DNA of 8,193 nucleotides from Lachnospiraceae bacterium (GTDB lineage: Bacteria; Bacillota; Clostridia; Lachnospirales; Lachnospiraceae), in contig JAILNW010000268.1 of the NCBI GenBank assembly GCA_024691145.1, positions 1 to 8,193 of the forward strand. Reading direction: 5' to 3'. The stretch's first letter is position 1. Each line of letters opens with the position of its first letter. The notes beneath the pieces are model-generated. The model searched no databases and was not told the origin of the DNA. It worked only from the letters and a program-made list of their open reading frames with translations. Of the stretch, positions 1-6,099 are shown piece after piece. Made by a program: the position numbers and the translations under genes.

Positions 1-376
1 TAATACCTAAATCATATATTCCAAGTCCCGTAAGTGTTCTTATAATAGTACCAAGATTACCCATGTCGCTTGGATTAACAAGAAGAACATGATTGCACTT
101 TTCATTAAGTTCACAGGAAAACTTATCAAAAACACCTATAACAAAACAGTTATCCTTACTTGCAATACGGTTAACAATCTTATCATTATAAACAACCTCA
201 ATATTATTCTTCCTGCAAACCTCAGAAAAATCAACACTTCCATCATACTTGGAATGTATAAATACACATCTTACACTTTCCGGTCTTTTCTTAATAAGCT
301 CCATAGTAGGAAATGCCCCTAAAGTATATGAAAAATCAAAATCCTTCTTATATGGTTTATATATACTTAAATCCAT
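1..376 (-). CDS. SpoU/TrmH-family RNA 2'-O-methyltransferase, N-terminal part (cut by left edge)
   Basis: Translating the minus strand from the ATG at 376 gives 125 open codons to the window edge; the C-terminal part lies outside. The family transfers a methyl group from S-adenosylmethionine to a ribose 2'-OH in rRNA or tRNA through a knotted SPOUT fold. Residues 1-90 form a variable N-terminal segment. Residues 96-114 read HVLLVNPSDMGNLGTIIRT, which matches SPOUT motif 1, with Asn107 and Arg113 spaced six apart as in TrmH proteins. The start at 376 is preceded by AAAGGAA (384-390) with a 7-nt spacer. An in-frame ATG at 400 lies inside a hairpin arm and has no good ribosome binding site, so I prefer 376. 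The gene lies 68 bp downstream of htpG on the same strand. The RNA target cannot be told from this fragment. Confidence 0.85.
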   Translation of the reverse strand, partial: MDLSIYKPYKKDFDFSYTLGAFPTMELIKKRPESVRCVFIHSKYDGSVDFSEVCRKNNIEVVYNDKIVNRIASKDNCFVIGVFDKFSCELNEKCNHVLLVNPSDMGNLGTIIRTLTGLGIYDLGI

Positions 377-399
377 AAAAATATTCCTTTCATCAAACA

Positions 400-424
400 T
401 ACGCCCTGTGTAAAACAGGGCGTA
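400..424 (-). terminator. Hairpin between htpG and the RNA methyltransferase gene, possible weak terminator
   Basis: A perfect 10-bp inverted repeat (arms 400-409 and 415-424, core ACGCCCTG/CAGGGCGT) encloses a 5-nt loop, 20 bp after the htpG stop codon. On the minus strand it is followed only by a mixed TGTTTGATG stretch, not a T-run. It therefore looks like a weak terminator or an RNA processing or stability hairpin rather than a full stop. The methyltransferase start codon lies 24 nt beyond it, which leaves no room for a promoter between the two. Confidence 0.5.
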
Positions 425-425
425 C

Positions 426-454
426 CTTATATCTTTATAAATATCTACTGTACA
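426..454 (-). promoter_or_regulatory. Weak candidate promoter for the RNA methyltransferase gene
   Basis: The minus strand carries TGTACA (454-449), a 17-bp spacer and TATAAG (431-426), overlapping the htpG stop codon. Both boxes are imperfect matches to the sigma-A consensus, and such matches occur by chance in AT-rich DNA. Transcription from it would start in or just before the hairpin at 400-424. Confidence 0.2.
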
Positions 455-2424
455 TCTAACATAAGCATCATAATCTTGTTGCTTCTTGCTATAAACTCAG
501 TCATCTTCTCAGGTTCAAGCTGCTTGTAGCTGATAAGTGCAAGGTCATATAACTGCTTGCAAACCATCTCAACATTCTCGCCTTCCTTGTTATCAAATAC
601 ATATTTAACAAGCTTATTATTAGCATTAAGAATAAGAGTCTCATTAGCACCAAACATAGAAGTATCCATGCCAGGCATGCTGTACATCTTCATCATATCT
701 GCCATTCTTCTTGACTCCTCTGATAAAGTAACCATAGAAGAAATCTCAGCATTCTTAAGCTTTTCAACCTTAACTTCAAGCTTGTCATTATTAAGAACCT
801 TCTTAAATAACTCGCTAAGAGCATCTGCCTCTTCCTTAAGCTTATCAGCATCTTCACCCTCTGCTACTTCTTCCTTAAAGCTGCCTGTAAGGTCTGAGTC
901 AATTCTCATAAACTTGATTGTTTCATCCTTAGACTCAAGAGAAGTAATAAATGGCTGGTCAATATTATGAGTAAGAATAAGAGCATCAAGTCCCTCTTCC
1001 TTAAACATATTAATGTACTGTCCCTGCTGCTTAAGGTCAGTTATATAGAAAATGTTCTTCTTATTATCCTTAGTACCAGTCTCGTCTTTATTATACTCTG
1101 CTAAAGTTATATACTTATCCTCAAGATTCTTGAAAATGATATAATCCTTAATCTTCTCTTCAAACTTAGAATCCTTAAGGCATCCAAACTTGATAAATGG
1201 ACTTATATCATCCCAGTATTTCTCATAAGTTTCTCTCTCTGTCTTATACATGCCAGATAACTTATCTGCAACCTTCTTAGTAATATACTCAGAAATCTTC
1301 TTAACAAAACCATCATTCTGTAATGCACTACGTGATACGTTAAGAGGAAGGTCCGGGCAGTCAATTGCACCCTTAAGTAACATTAAGAATTCTGGAATAA
1401 CTTCCTTAATATTATCAGCAATAAATACCTGATTGTTATAAAGCTTAATAGTTCCCTCTATAGAATCATACTCTGTATTAATCTTAGGGAAATAAAGAAT
1501 ACCCTTAAGGTTAAATGGGTAATCCATGTTAAGGTGAATCCAGAATAAAGGCTCCTTATAATCATGGAAAACTTCTCTATAGAAATCCTTGTACTCATCA
1601 TCTGTACACTCGTTAGGATGCTTAGCCCATAAAGGAACAGTCTCATTAATTGGCTTAGGTCCCTTCTTCTTAGGCTCCTCTTCTGCTTCTTCAGTTTTTT
1701 CTTCTGTCTCCTCAGACTCAGTAGCTGTACCGTCTTCGTTAACAGTTGCATCTATAACATCATCTTCTTCGTCCTCTTCCTCTGGCTCTGCAGTTGCATT
1801 AATAAGATAAATCTCAACTGGCATAAATGAGCAGTACTTCATAAGAACTTCTCTTGCACGGTACTCGTTACAGAATTCATAACTGTCTTCATTAAGATAA
1901 AGAGTAATCTCAGTACCTCTTGTTTCCTTATCAGAATCCTCCATAGTAAACTCAGTTCCACCCTCAGATTCCCAGTGAACTGCTGTAGCATCCTTCTGGT
2001 ATGACAAAGTATCAATAGTAACCTTGTCAGCTACCATGAATGCTGAATAGAAACCAAGACCAAAATGACCTATAATCTGATCTTCGCTTGTTTTGTCTTT
2101 ATATTTCTCTAAAAATGCTGCTGCACCAGAAAATGCAATCTGGTTAATGTACTGCTTAACTTCATCTGCAGTCATACCAACACCATTATCTACAATCTTA
2201 ATAGTCTTCTCGTCAGGATTAATAATAACCTCCAACTTGTACTGTTCATCATCTGCAGGCTCAAATTCACCAATAAGGCTTAACTTCTTAAGTTTTGTAA
2301 TTGCATCACAGCCATTAGATACTAACTCTCTATAAAAAATATCATGGTCTGAATACAACCACTTTTTTATAATGGGGAATATATTCTCCGAATTAATTGA
2401 TAAGCTTCCTTGTTCTGTATTCAT
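445..2424 (-). CDS. htpG: HtpG, bacterial Hsp90 chaperone with an acidic linker
   Basis: The 659-residue product is a cytosolic ATP-dependent homodimeric chaperone that remodels client proteins. The GHKL ATPase domain (about 1-210) has the catalytic Glu33 and Asn37 in YRELVSNGCDA (most homologs read SNASDA), DNGVGM at 79-84, the lid motif GHFGLGFYS at 119-127 and GTEI at 170-173. Residues 213-256 are an Asp/Glu-rich low-complexity linker ending in PKKKGPKP. The middle domain follows, with LPLNVSR at 359-365 supplying the catalytic-loop Arg365. The C-terminal dimerisation domain includes a Met-rich helix at 574-590, the usual client-contact region. E. coli HtpG has 624 residues, and the linker accounts for most of the difference. 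The start is supported by AGGAGG (2435-2440) 10 nt upstream. Expression is likely heat-inducible through the CIRCE element at 2508-2534. Confidence 0.97.
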   Translation of the reverse strand: MNTEQGSLSINSENIFPIIKKWLYSDHDIFYRELVSNGCDAITKLKKLSLIGEFEPADDEQYKLEVIINPDEKTIKIVDNGVGMTADEVKQYINQIAFSGAAAFLEKYKDKTSEDQIIGHFGLGFYSAFMVADKVTIDTLSYQKDATAVHWESEGGTEFTMEDSDKETRGTEITLYLNEDSYEFCNEYRAREVLMKYCSFMPVEIYLINATAEPEEEDEEDDVIDATVNEDGTATESEETEEKTEEAEEEPKKKGPKPINETVPLWAKHPNECTDDEYKDFYREVFHDYKEPLFWIHLNMDYPFNLKGILYFPKINTEYDSIEGTIKLYNNQVFIADNIKEVIPEFLMLLKGAIDCPDLPLNVSRSALQNDGFVKKISEYITKKVADKLSGMYKTERETYEKYWDDISPFIKFGCLKDSKFEEKIKDYIIFKNLEDKYITLAEYNKDETGTKDNKKNIFYITDLKQQGQYINMFKEEGLDALILTHNIDQPFITSLESKDETIKFMRIDSDLTGSFKEEVAEGEDADKLKEEADALSELFKKVLNNDKLEVKVEKLKNAEISSMVTLSEESRRMADMMKMYSMPGMDTSMFGANETLILNANNKLVKYVFDNKEGENVEMVCKQLYDLALISYKQLEPEKMTEFIARSNKIMMLMLDVQ

Positions 2425-2437
2425 AATATCAAAACCT

Positions 2438-2459
2438 CCTAATATTTTCCTAATATTTT
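2438..2459. repeat. Tandem 11-bp duplication in the htpG leader
   Basis: CCTAATATTTT occurs twice head to tail (2438-2448, 2449-2459), followed by a third CCT. On the minus strand each unit supplies an AGG. The copy nearest the gene completes the AGGAGG ribosome binding site of htpG (2435-2440), and the second gives a weaker AGGAAAA. It looks like a small slippage duplication in the 5' untranslated leader. Confidence 0.75.
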
Positions 2460-2471
2460 CCTATGAATACA

Positions 2472-2500
2472 ATAATAATACTTTATTTTCGAAATGTCAA
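2472..2500 (-). promoter_or_regulatory. sigma-A-type promoter of htpG
   Basis: The minus strand has a perfect -35 box TTGACA (2500-2495), a 17-bp spacer and -10 box TATTAT (2477-2472), which predicts a start near 2465 and a leader of about 40 nt. The strong -35 box and ideal spacing fit a housekeeping promoter held down by a repressor. The CIRCE operator ends 7 bp upstream of the -35 box. Confidence 0.8.
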
Positions 2501-2501
2501 G

Positions 2502-2535
2502 AAAAAATTAGCACTCATTTTAAATGAGTGCTAAT
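2502..2535 (-). terminator. Intrinsic terminator of the GH13-TraX-DUF5721 operon, made from the CIRCE palindrome
   Basis: Read on the minus strand, the CIRCE palindrome (2535-2507, one A-T pair longer than the consensus) begins 3 nt after the TAA stop of the upstream gene. It is followed at once by six T (2507-2502). A stem of about 11 bp, a short AT loop and a U-tract form the standard intrinsic terminator layout. In the plus direction there is no T-run, so it works one way only. Confidence 0.7.
2508..2534 (-). promoter_or_regulatory. CIRCE operator (HrcA binding site) upstream of htpG
   Basis: The sequence is TTAGCACTC-N9-GAGTGCTAA, an exact match to the CIRCE consensus bound by the heat-shock repressor HrcA. 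The N9 spacer is itself self-complementary, so the whole 27 bp is a perfect inverted repeat around position 2521. HrcA normally controls groESL and dnaK operons; here the gene it precedes is htpG. The site lies just upstream of the -35 box. Binding could still block RNA polymerase, although CIRCE is more often placed at or after the transcription start. Confidence 0.95.
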
Positions 2536-2537
2536 AA

Positions 2538-3017
2538 TTATTCGTATTTACTTAAAAATTCTTCAATATACCCGTCCCACTGGTTTTCAAGAGATTTATC
2601 AAGTGTAAATCCCTTATATGAAACTCCTGTAACCACATTAAGTGTTTCATTTTCAAAACGTATATTAATAACCAGCCTGCTTACAGCTGATGCAAGTTCA
2701 TTATTGCTGGTATATGCATCAAAATCATTAAGCTTATTTGCGGGACATAATAAAGTAAGCTTCATATATGTTGGCAGCTTATTACCTTTAATTACAGATA
2801 AAACAAATGGTTTTACTGATTTCCAGAATACATATTCTTTATCAGAAAGATTCTCATAATCTTCATCTGTATAGTACTGTCTGTTAACACTGCCATCAAT
2901 ACGATAATTGGCAAAGGTCATAATATCCACATCTTTAACATTAAAGATATCAAAACTCTCACCAATCAGTAAATCCGACATAAACTTTTTTATGTCTTTA
3001 ATTGAAACTGATGTCAT
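2538..3017 (-). CDS. DUF5721-like protein of unknown function
   Basis: This 159-residue soluble protein opens with MTSVSIKDIKKFMSDLLIGE and continues through FDIFNVKDVDIMTFANYRIDG. That beginning resembles a Lachnospiraceae family I remember as DUF5721; the assignment is from memory. It has no signal peptide, membrane segment or recognisable catalytic motif. The pattern of alternating hydrophobic residues at 84-90 (MKLTLL) and 113-134 (SRLVINIRFEN through GVSY) suggests a beta-rich C-terminal half. The start at 3017 has AAAGGA upstream with about 9-10 nt spacing. It is the last gene of the operon, 30 bp after the TraX-family gene, and its stop lies 3 nt before the CIRCE/terminator hairpin. 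No function can be inferred beyond co-expression with its neighbours. Confidence 0.8.
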   Translation of the reverse strand: MTSVSIKDIKKFMSDLLIGESFDIFNVKDVDIMTFANYRIDGSVNRQYYTDEDYENLSDKEYVFWKSVKPFVLSVIKGNKLPTYMKLTLLCPANKLNDFDAYTSNNELASAVSRLVINIRFENETLNVVTGVSYKGFTLDKSLENQWDGYIEEFLSKYE

Positions 3018-3047
3018 TAAACTAAATCCTTTCTGGTATATTCTCTT

Positions 3048-3935
3048 CTATCCTGCTATAAGTTTTAAGACAAATAATACCATAAGATGGGCTGGATAAA
3101 ATACATAGAAGAAATACTTCTTCTTTCTTCCCGGCTCACCATTATAAAATAATATAATAATAAACGAAATCAATGCAAACATCTGCATCCACATAAAGGA
3201 TGAGGACTGGCGGCTTGTAAGATGCCAGTTAGGATATGTTTTTTTATAGTAACTGCCTGCATCAAGAAGTGTTCTTGAAATATTAGTAACAAGACCTCTG
3301 AAACCATTGGTTTCAAGCTTGCAGATTCTATATATGTACACATCATACACTTTCATAAAGGTTGTAATAAAAACTGTAACAGCTCCTGCAATTGCCTGCC
3401 AGTATCGATTCTTCTTAAATACATAAAGCATGGATATAAGCCACACACCTCTGTGACCATAGTCAGTTCCAAGTCTGTCAGCAAGATAGCCTAAAACTGT
3501 TGTAACAAATATAACAACAAATGCATATCCTGCCTTTCCCCAGAAATTAGTGGTTTCGCTTATAAACTTTTCAGAGCATACCCAGTTAATTACATGAATC
3601 GTAAGAAGTCCGATTGCCAGTGTAAAAAACACATTCTGATGTCCCCAGTCAAAAGCTGCTCTCTTTATAGTAAGCCCTCTGTCTGAAAAAGCCAGATCAA
3701 AAGGTATCTCGGATATAAGACCAAAACAAACCAGTCTCATAAAATAATTAGCAACATTCTTAGTATGGGAATATCCCTCAACTATCATAAAACAGAATAT
3801 TGGAAATGCAAGTCTTCCTATCATTCTGCTGTCCAGATAAGCCGATGCATTCTGATTGGGGTTAATAAATATAGCCCCCATATGATCAATTAACATACAA
3901 ATAATAGCAATCATCTTAAGTACATATACACTCAT
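3048..3935 (-). CDS. TraX-family integral membrane protein
   Basis: The 295-residue product matches the TraX family. That family was named for the F-plasmid pilin acetylation protein and is widespread on Firmicutes chromosomes with unknown substrates. Family hallmarks are LKMIAIICMLIDHMG (6-20), RMIGRLAFPIFCFMIVEGY (37-55), RLVCFGLISEIPFDLAF (67-83), NVFFTLAIGLL (101-111), GYLADRLGTDYGHRGV (149-164) and YNGEPGRKKKYFFYVFYPAHL (264-284). About eight hydrophobic helices are visible, and there is no cleavable signal peptide. A polar stretch at about 195-247, rich in Tyr, Arg and Lys, makes it longer than the TraX proteins I recall. The start has AGAGGAA upstream. It is 14 bp after the GH13 gene and clearly in the same operon. 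An acyltransferase role is known only by analogy with TraX. Confidence 0.87.
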   Translation of the reverse strand: MSVYVLKMIAIICMLIDHMGAIFINPNQNASAYLDSRMIGRLAFPIFCFMIVEGYSHTKNVANYFMRLVCFGLISEIPFDLAFSDRGLTIKRAAFDWGHQNVFFTLAIGLLTIHVINWVCSEKFISETTNFWGKAGYAFVVIFVTTVLGYLADRLGTDYGHRGVWLISMLYVFKKNRYWQAIAGAVTVFITTFMKVYDVYIYRICKLETNGFRGLVTNISRTLLDAGSYYKKTYPNWHLTSRQSSSFMWMQMFALISFIIILFYNGEPGRKKKYFFYVFYPAHLMVLFVLKLIAG

Positions 3936-3949
3936 GGAATTCCTCTTTT

Positions 3950-5935
3950 CTAATCTTTACTTACTTTTTTCACACTTTTAAATACTACAATGCTTCTTTC
4001 CCTTATTAAAAATGAATTCCCCGTAATTGCTTTTTGATCATAATTCTTTTCACTATGTGTATTAACAACAACCTCCCACTGTTCATCAAGAGGAAGCTTA
4101 GGAAGCGCAAACTCATGAGATTCCCAATGCATATTAAATCCTATATAAAAACTGCAGTCCTTACTGTTCCTTATAAGCTCCTTGTTAATTCCACGTCTTG
4201 AACTGCCTTTATTAATTACTGCATACTCTCCACAAAGCATAATTCCCAAAGTTCTTGAATAATTAGAAAAGTCAGGGAACCATGCCTTAATGCCATGATA
4301 AGATATATCTGGATATCCGCAAGCAACATAGTCACTTATTCTAAATTCCTCATTCATTCTAAGTATCGGATGTTCTTTTCTTAACTTAATAAGTTCCTTT
4401 GTAAAATTGTAAATCTCCTTATCTGAATTATTCAGATTCCAGTTAAGCCAAGAAACATCATTGTCCTGACAATATGCATTATTATTACCCTTCTGAGTAT
4501 TGCAGAACTCATCACCTGCTAAAATCATAGGTGTTCCCTGGGATAATAACAATGTAAGAAGTGCATTCTTAATCATCTTCTTACGAAGCTGCATAATCTT
4601 AAGCTTTCTAGTTGAGCCTTCATGTCCACAGTTCCAGCAGAAATTATAATCCGTACCATCTCTGTTGGACTCACCATTATTCTCATTATGCTTAATATCA
4701 TAAGAATAAACATCATTTAAAGTAAATCCTGAAGAATTAGTCATATAATTGATAATGGCCTGCTTATTGCTGTTTCTTCTGAATCTGAAAGCCATGTTAT
4801 TAGTTAAAGCCTCATCGCCCTTAATAAACTTACGGCAATCCACCATAAATCCATCATTCATCTCAGCAAGAGTCTTATTAACTGGTACATAATCCTCCTT
4901 ATAAATGCCATTAATATCCCAGCCGTCTGTAATAAGCTTTGTATCAGAAAGCACAGGATCAGTGGCTAAAATATTAAGAGGAGCAACATTATTGTTAATC
5001 TTAAAACCGTCAATATGATAGTTAAGCTTCCAGTATCTTAAACAGTCTATAATAAGCTCTTTATTAGTCCAGTATGAAAAATAAAATTCCATAACTACTT
5101 CTATGCCGGCTTTGTGGAATTCCCTAATCATCTCTTTAAGTTCTAAAGAAGCATTATCAGGTTCATAGGCATATGAAGACTTAGGAGCAAAATAATTACT
5201 CTCTTCACTGTAACCCCAGTAATTAATCTTATAAGGAACAACCCCTTCAAACTTCTTAGTTCTAAGGCTGTGTTCCACAACAGGGTCCTCTGTTACCTCT
5301 CTTACCTTGGCTTCCAGAACGCTGAACTCCATATAAATCGGCTTTTCCGGCTGAACCACATACTTATCAACCAGAATCTCATCAAACTCATAAATAGGCA
5401 TAAACATAACGCAGTTAACGCCAAGTTCCTTAAGATATGGAATCTTCTCTGTCATTCCCTTAAATGTACCTCTATAGGCAGACTTAGATGTCTTTGACTG
5501 GGTAAAACCTCTTAAATGCACTTTGTACATGATAGTTTCACTCCATCTTCTCTTAATCATAAAATCATCTGAAAAGTCAAAGGAACTAAAATCAAATCCA
5601 CTTCTTACGGACTTCTTATTAACTACAGGTTTGCCCCATAGGTCTCTTCCGTTAATCTTTACTGCATAAGGATCTACAAACTCTTTATTCATAATCTCAT
5701 AAGTATAATCAAGTTTTTCAAAATCCAGTCCTTCAATAAAAGCTGAAAATATACTACCTGTCATATATGATTCATCAAGAGTAATTGTATATAATTTTTT
5801 CAAAGTTCCCTTCTGATATAAATTAATCTTACACATTAGAGAACCAGGGCAGGAAACGGAAAAATTAATGCCATTTCCCTTCTTATATGCACCAAGTGGT
5901 AATATATCTCCTTTTTTTATTGCATAATCATTCAT
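3950..5935 (-). CDS. GlgX/isoamylase-like GH13 protein, probably catalytically inactive
   Basis: The 661-residue protein has the full layout of a bacterial glycogen-debranching enzyme. It has an N-terminal CBM48-like domain (about 9-105, PLGAYKKGNGINFSVS), a (beta/alpha)8 barrel (about 130-530) and a C-terminal beta domain (NMHWESHEFALPKLP at 601-615). Family motifs remain: MYKVHLRGFT (136-145), INYWGYS (237-243), KHNENNGESNRDGT (415-428) and GTPMILAGDEFCNTQKGNNN (467-486). The active site is gone. Region I reads EFYFSY (283-288) where DVVxNH is expected. Region II is GFKINN, so the arginine is Lys312 and the nucleophile Asp is Asn314. Region III is LITDGWD, so the acid/base Glu is Asp337. 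In region IV the His-Asp pair is Ser401-Ser402. The frame is unbroken, so this is not a decaying gene. A glucan-binding or regulatory role is inferred, not shown. It is first in the operon with its own promoter; AAGGGG precedes the start. No signal peptide is seen, so it should be cytosolic. Confidence 0.93.
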   Translation of the reverse strand: MNDYAIKKGDILPLGAYKKGNGINFSVSCPGSLMCKINLYQKGTLKKLYTITLDESYMTGSIFSAFIEGLDFEKLDYTYEIMNKEFVDPYAVKINGRDLWGKPVVNKKSVRSGFDFSSFDFSDDFMIKRRWSETIMYKVHLRGFTQSKTSKSAYRGTFKGMTEKIPYLKELGVNCVMFMPIYEFDEILVDKYVVQPEKPIYMEFSVLEAKVREVTEDPVVEHSLRTKKFEGVVPYKINYWGYSEESNYFAPKSSYAYEPDNASLELKEMIREFHKAGIEVVMEFYFSYWTNKELIIDCLRYWKLNYHIDGFKINNNVAPLNILATDPVLSDTKLITDGWDINGIYKEDYVPVNKTLAEMNDGFMVDCRKFIKGDEALTNNMAFRFRRNSNKQAIINYMTNSSGFTLNDVYSYDIKHNENNGESNRDGTDYNFCWNCGHEGSTRKLKIMQLRKKMIKNALLTLLLSQGTPMILAGDEFCNTQKGNNNAYCQDNDVSWLNWNLNNSDKEIYNFTKELIKLRKEHPILRMNEEFRISDYVACGYPDISYHGIKAWFPDFSNYSRTLGIMLCGEYAVINKGSSRRGINKELIRNSKDCSFYIGFNMHWESHEFALPKLPLDEQWEVVVNTHSEKNYDQKAITGNSFLIRERSIVVFKSVKKVSKD

Positions 5936-5963
5936 AAAATAGTACCCCTTATCCTTTTTAGTC

Positions 5964-5988
5964 TAGTGTCATTCTTTATTATACACTA
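5964..5988. promoter_or_regulatory. Inverted repeat over the GH13 operon -10 box, possible operator
   Basis: TAGTGT (5964-5969) and ACACTA (5983-5988) form an inverted repeat with a 13-bp spacer covering the -10 box and predicted start site of the GH13 promoter. A third TAGTGT lies at 6037-6042, inside the ABC-F promoter spacer. The arms are only 6 bp and the region is AT-rich, so this could be chance. Confidence 0.25.
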
Positions 5989-6006
5989 AATAGCATTTTT
6001 ATACAA
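5978..6006 (-). promoter_or_regulatory. Promoter of the GH13-TraX-DUF5721 operon
   Basis: The minus strand shows a perfect -10 box TATAAT (5983-5978), a 17-bp spacer and a weaker -35 box TTGTAT (6006-6001). Transcription would begin near 5971, giving a leader of about 35 nt with the AAGGGG ribosome binding site. The downstream genes have gaps of only 14 and 30 bp, so this is probably the operon's only promoter. Confidence 0.65.
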
Positions 6007-6025
6007 ACAAAATTTTAAATAATAC

Positions 6026-6055
6026 TTGCATATTTATAGTGTTTACATTTATAAT
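6026..6055 (+). promoter_or_regulatory. Promoter of the ABC-F gene
   Basis: The -10 box TATAAT (6050-6055) follows TTGCAT (6026-6031) with an 18-bp spacer. It predicts a start near 6062 and a short leader of about 38 nt, too short for an attenuator of the kind that controls some antibiotic-resistance ABC-F genes. GAGG (6089-6092) precedes the ATG by 7 nt. It diverges from the GH13 promoter; the two -35 boxes are 19 bp apart. Confidence 0.65.
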
Positions 6056-6099
6056 AGTAATTGTGTGAAAATATATAAATAATGAAATGAGGTATATTA

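Noticed and set aside
89..322. 77-codon plus-strand open frame
   Set aside because: It is antisense to the conserved RNA methyltransferase frame and has no recognisable protein features.
557..970. 137-codon plus-strand frame opposite htpG
   Set aside because: It is a Ser/Leu-rich shadow of the Lys/Glu-rich chaperone coding strand.
1458..1751. 97-codon minus-strand frame inside htpG
   Set aside because: It is a shifted reading of the repetitive acidic linker codons, giving Leu/Arg/Lys-rich nonsense within the htpG frame.
3950..5935. GH13 gene as a decaying pseudogene
   Set aside because: The frame is unbroken over 661 codons, non-catalytic motifs are well kept, and it has its own promoter, ribosome binding site and operon partners. 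Loss is confined to catalytic positions.
6056..6099. Translational attenuator or leader peptide in front of the ABC-F gene
   Set aside because: The predicted leader is only about 38 nt, without a small open frame or competing hairpins.
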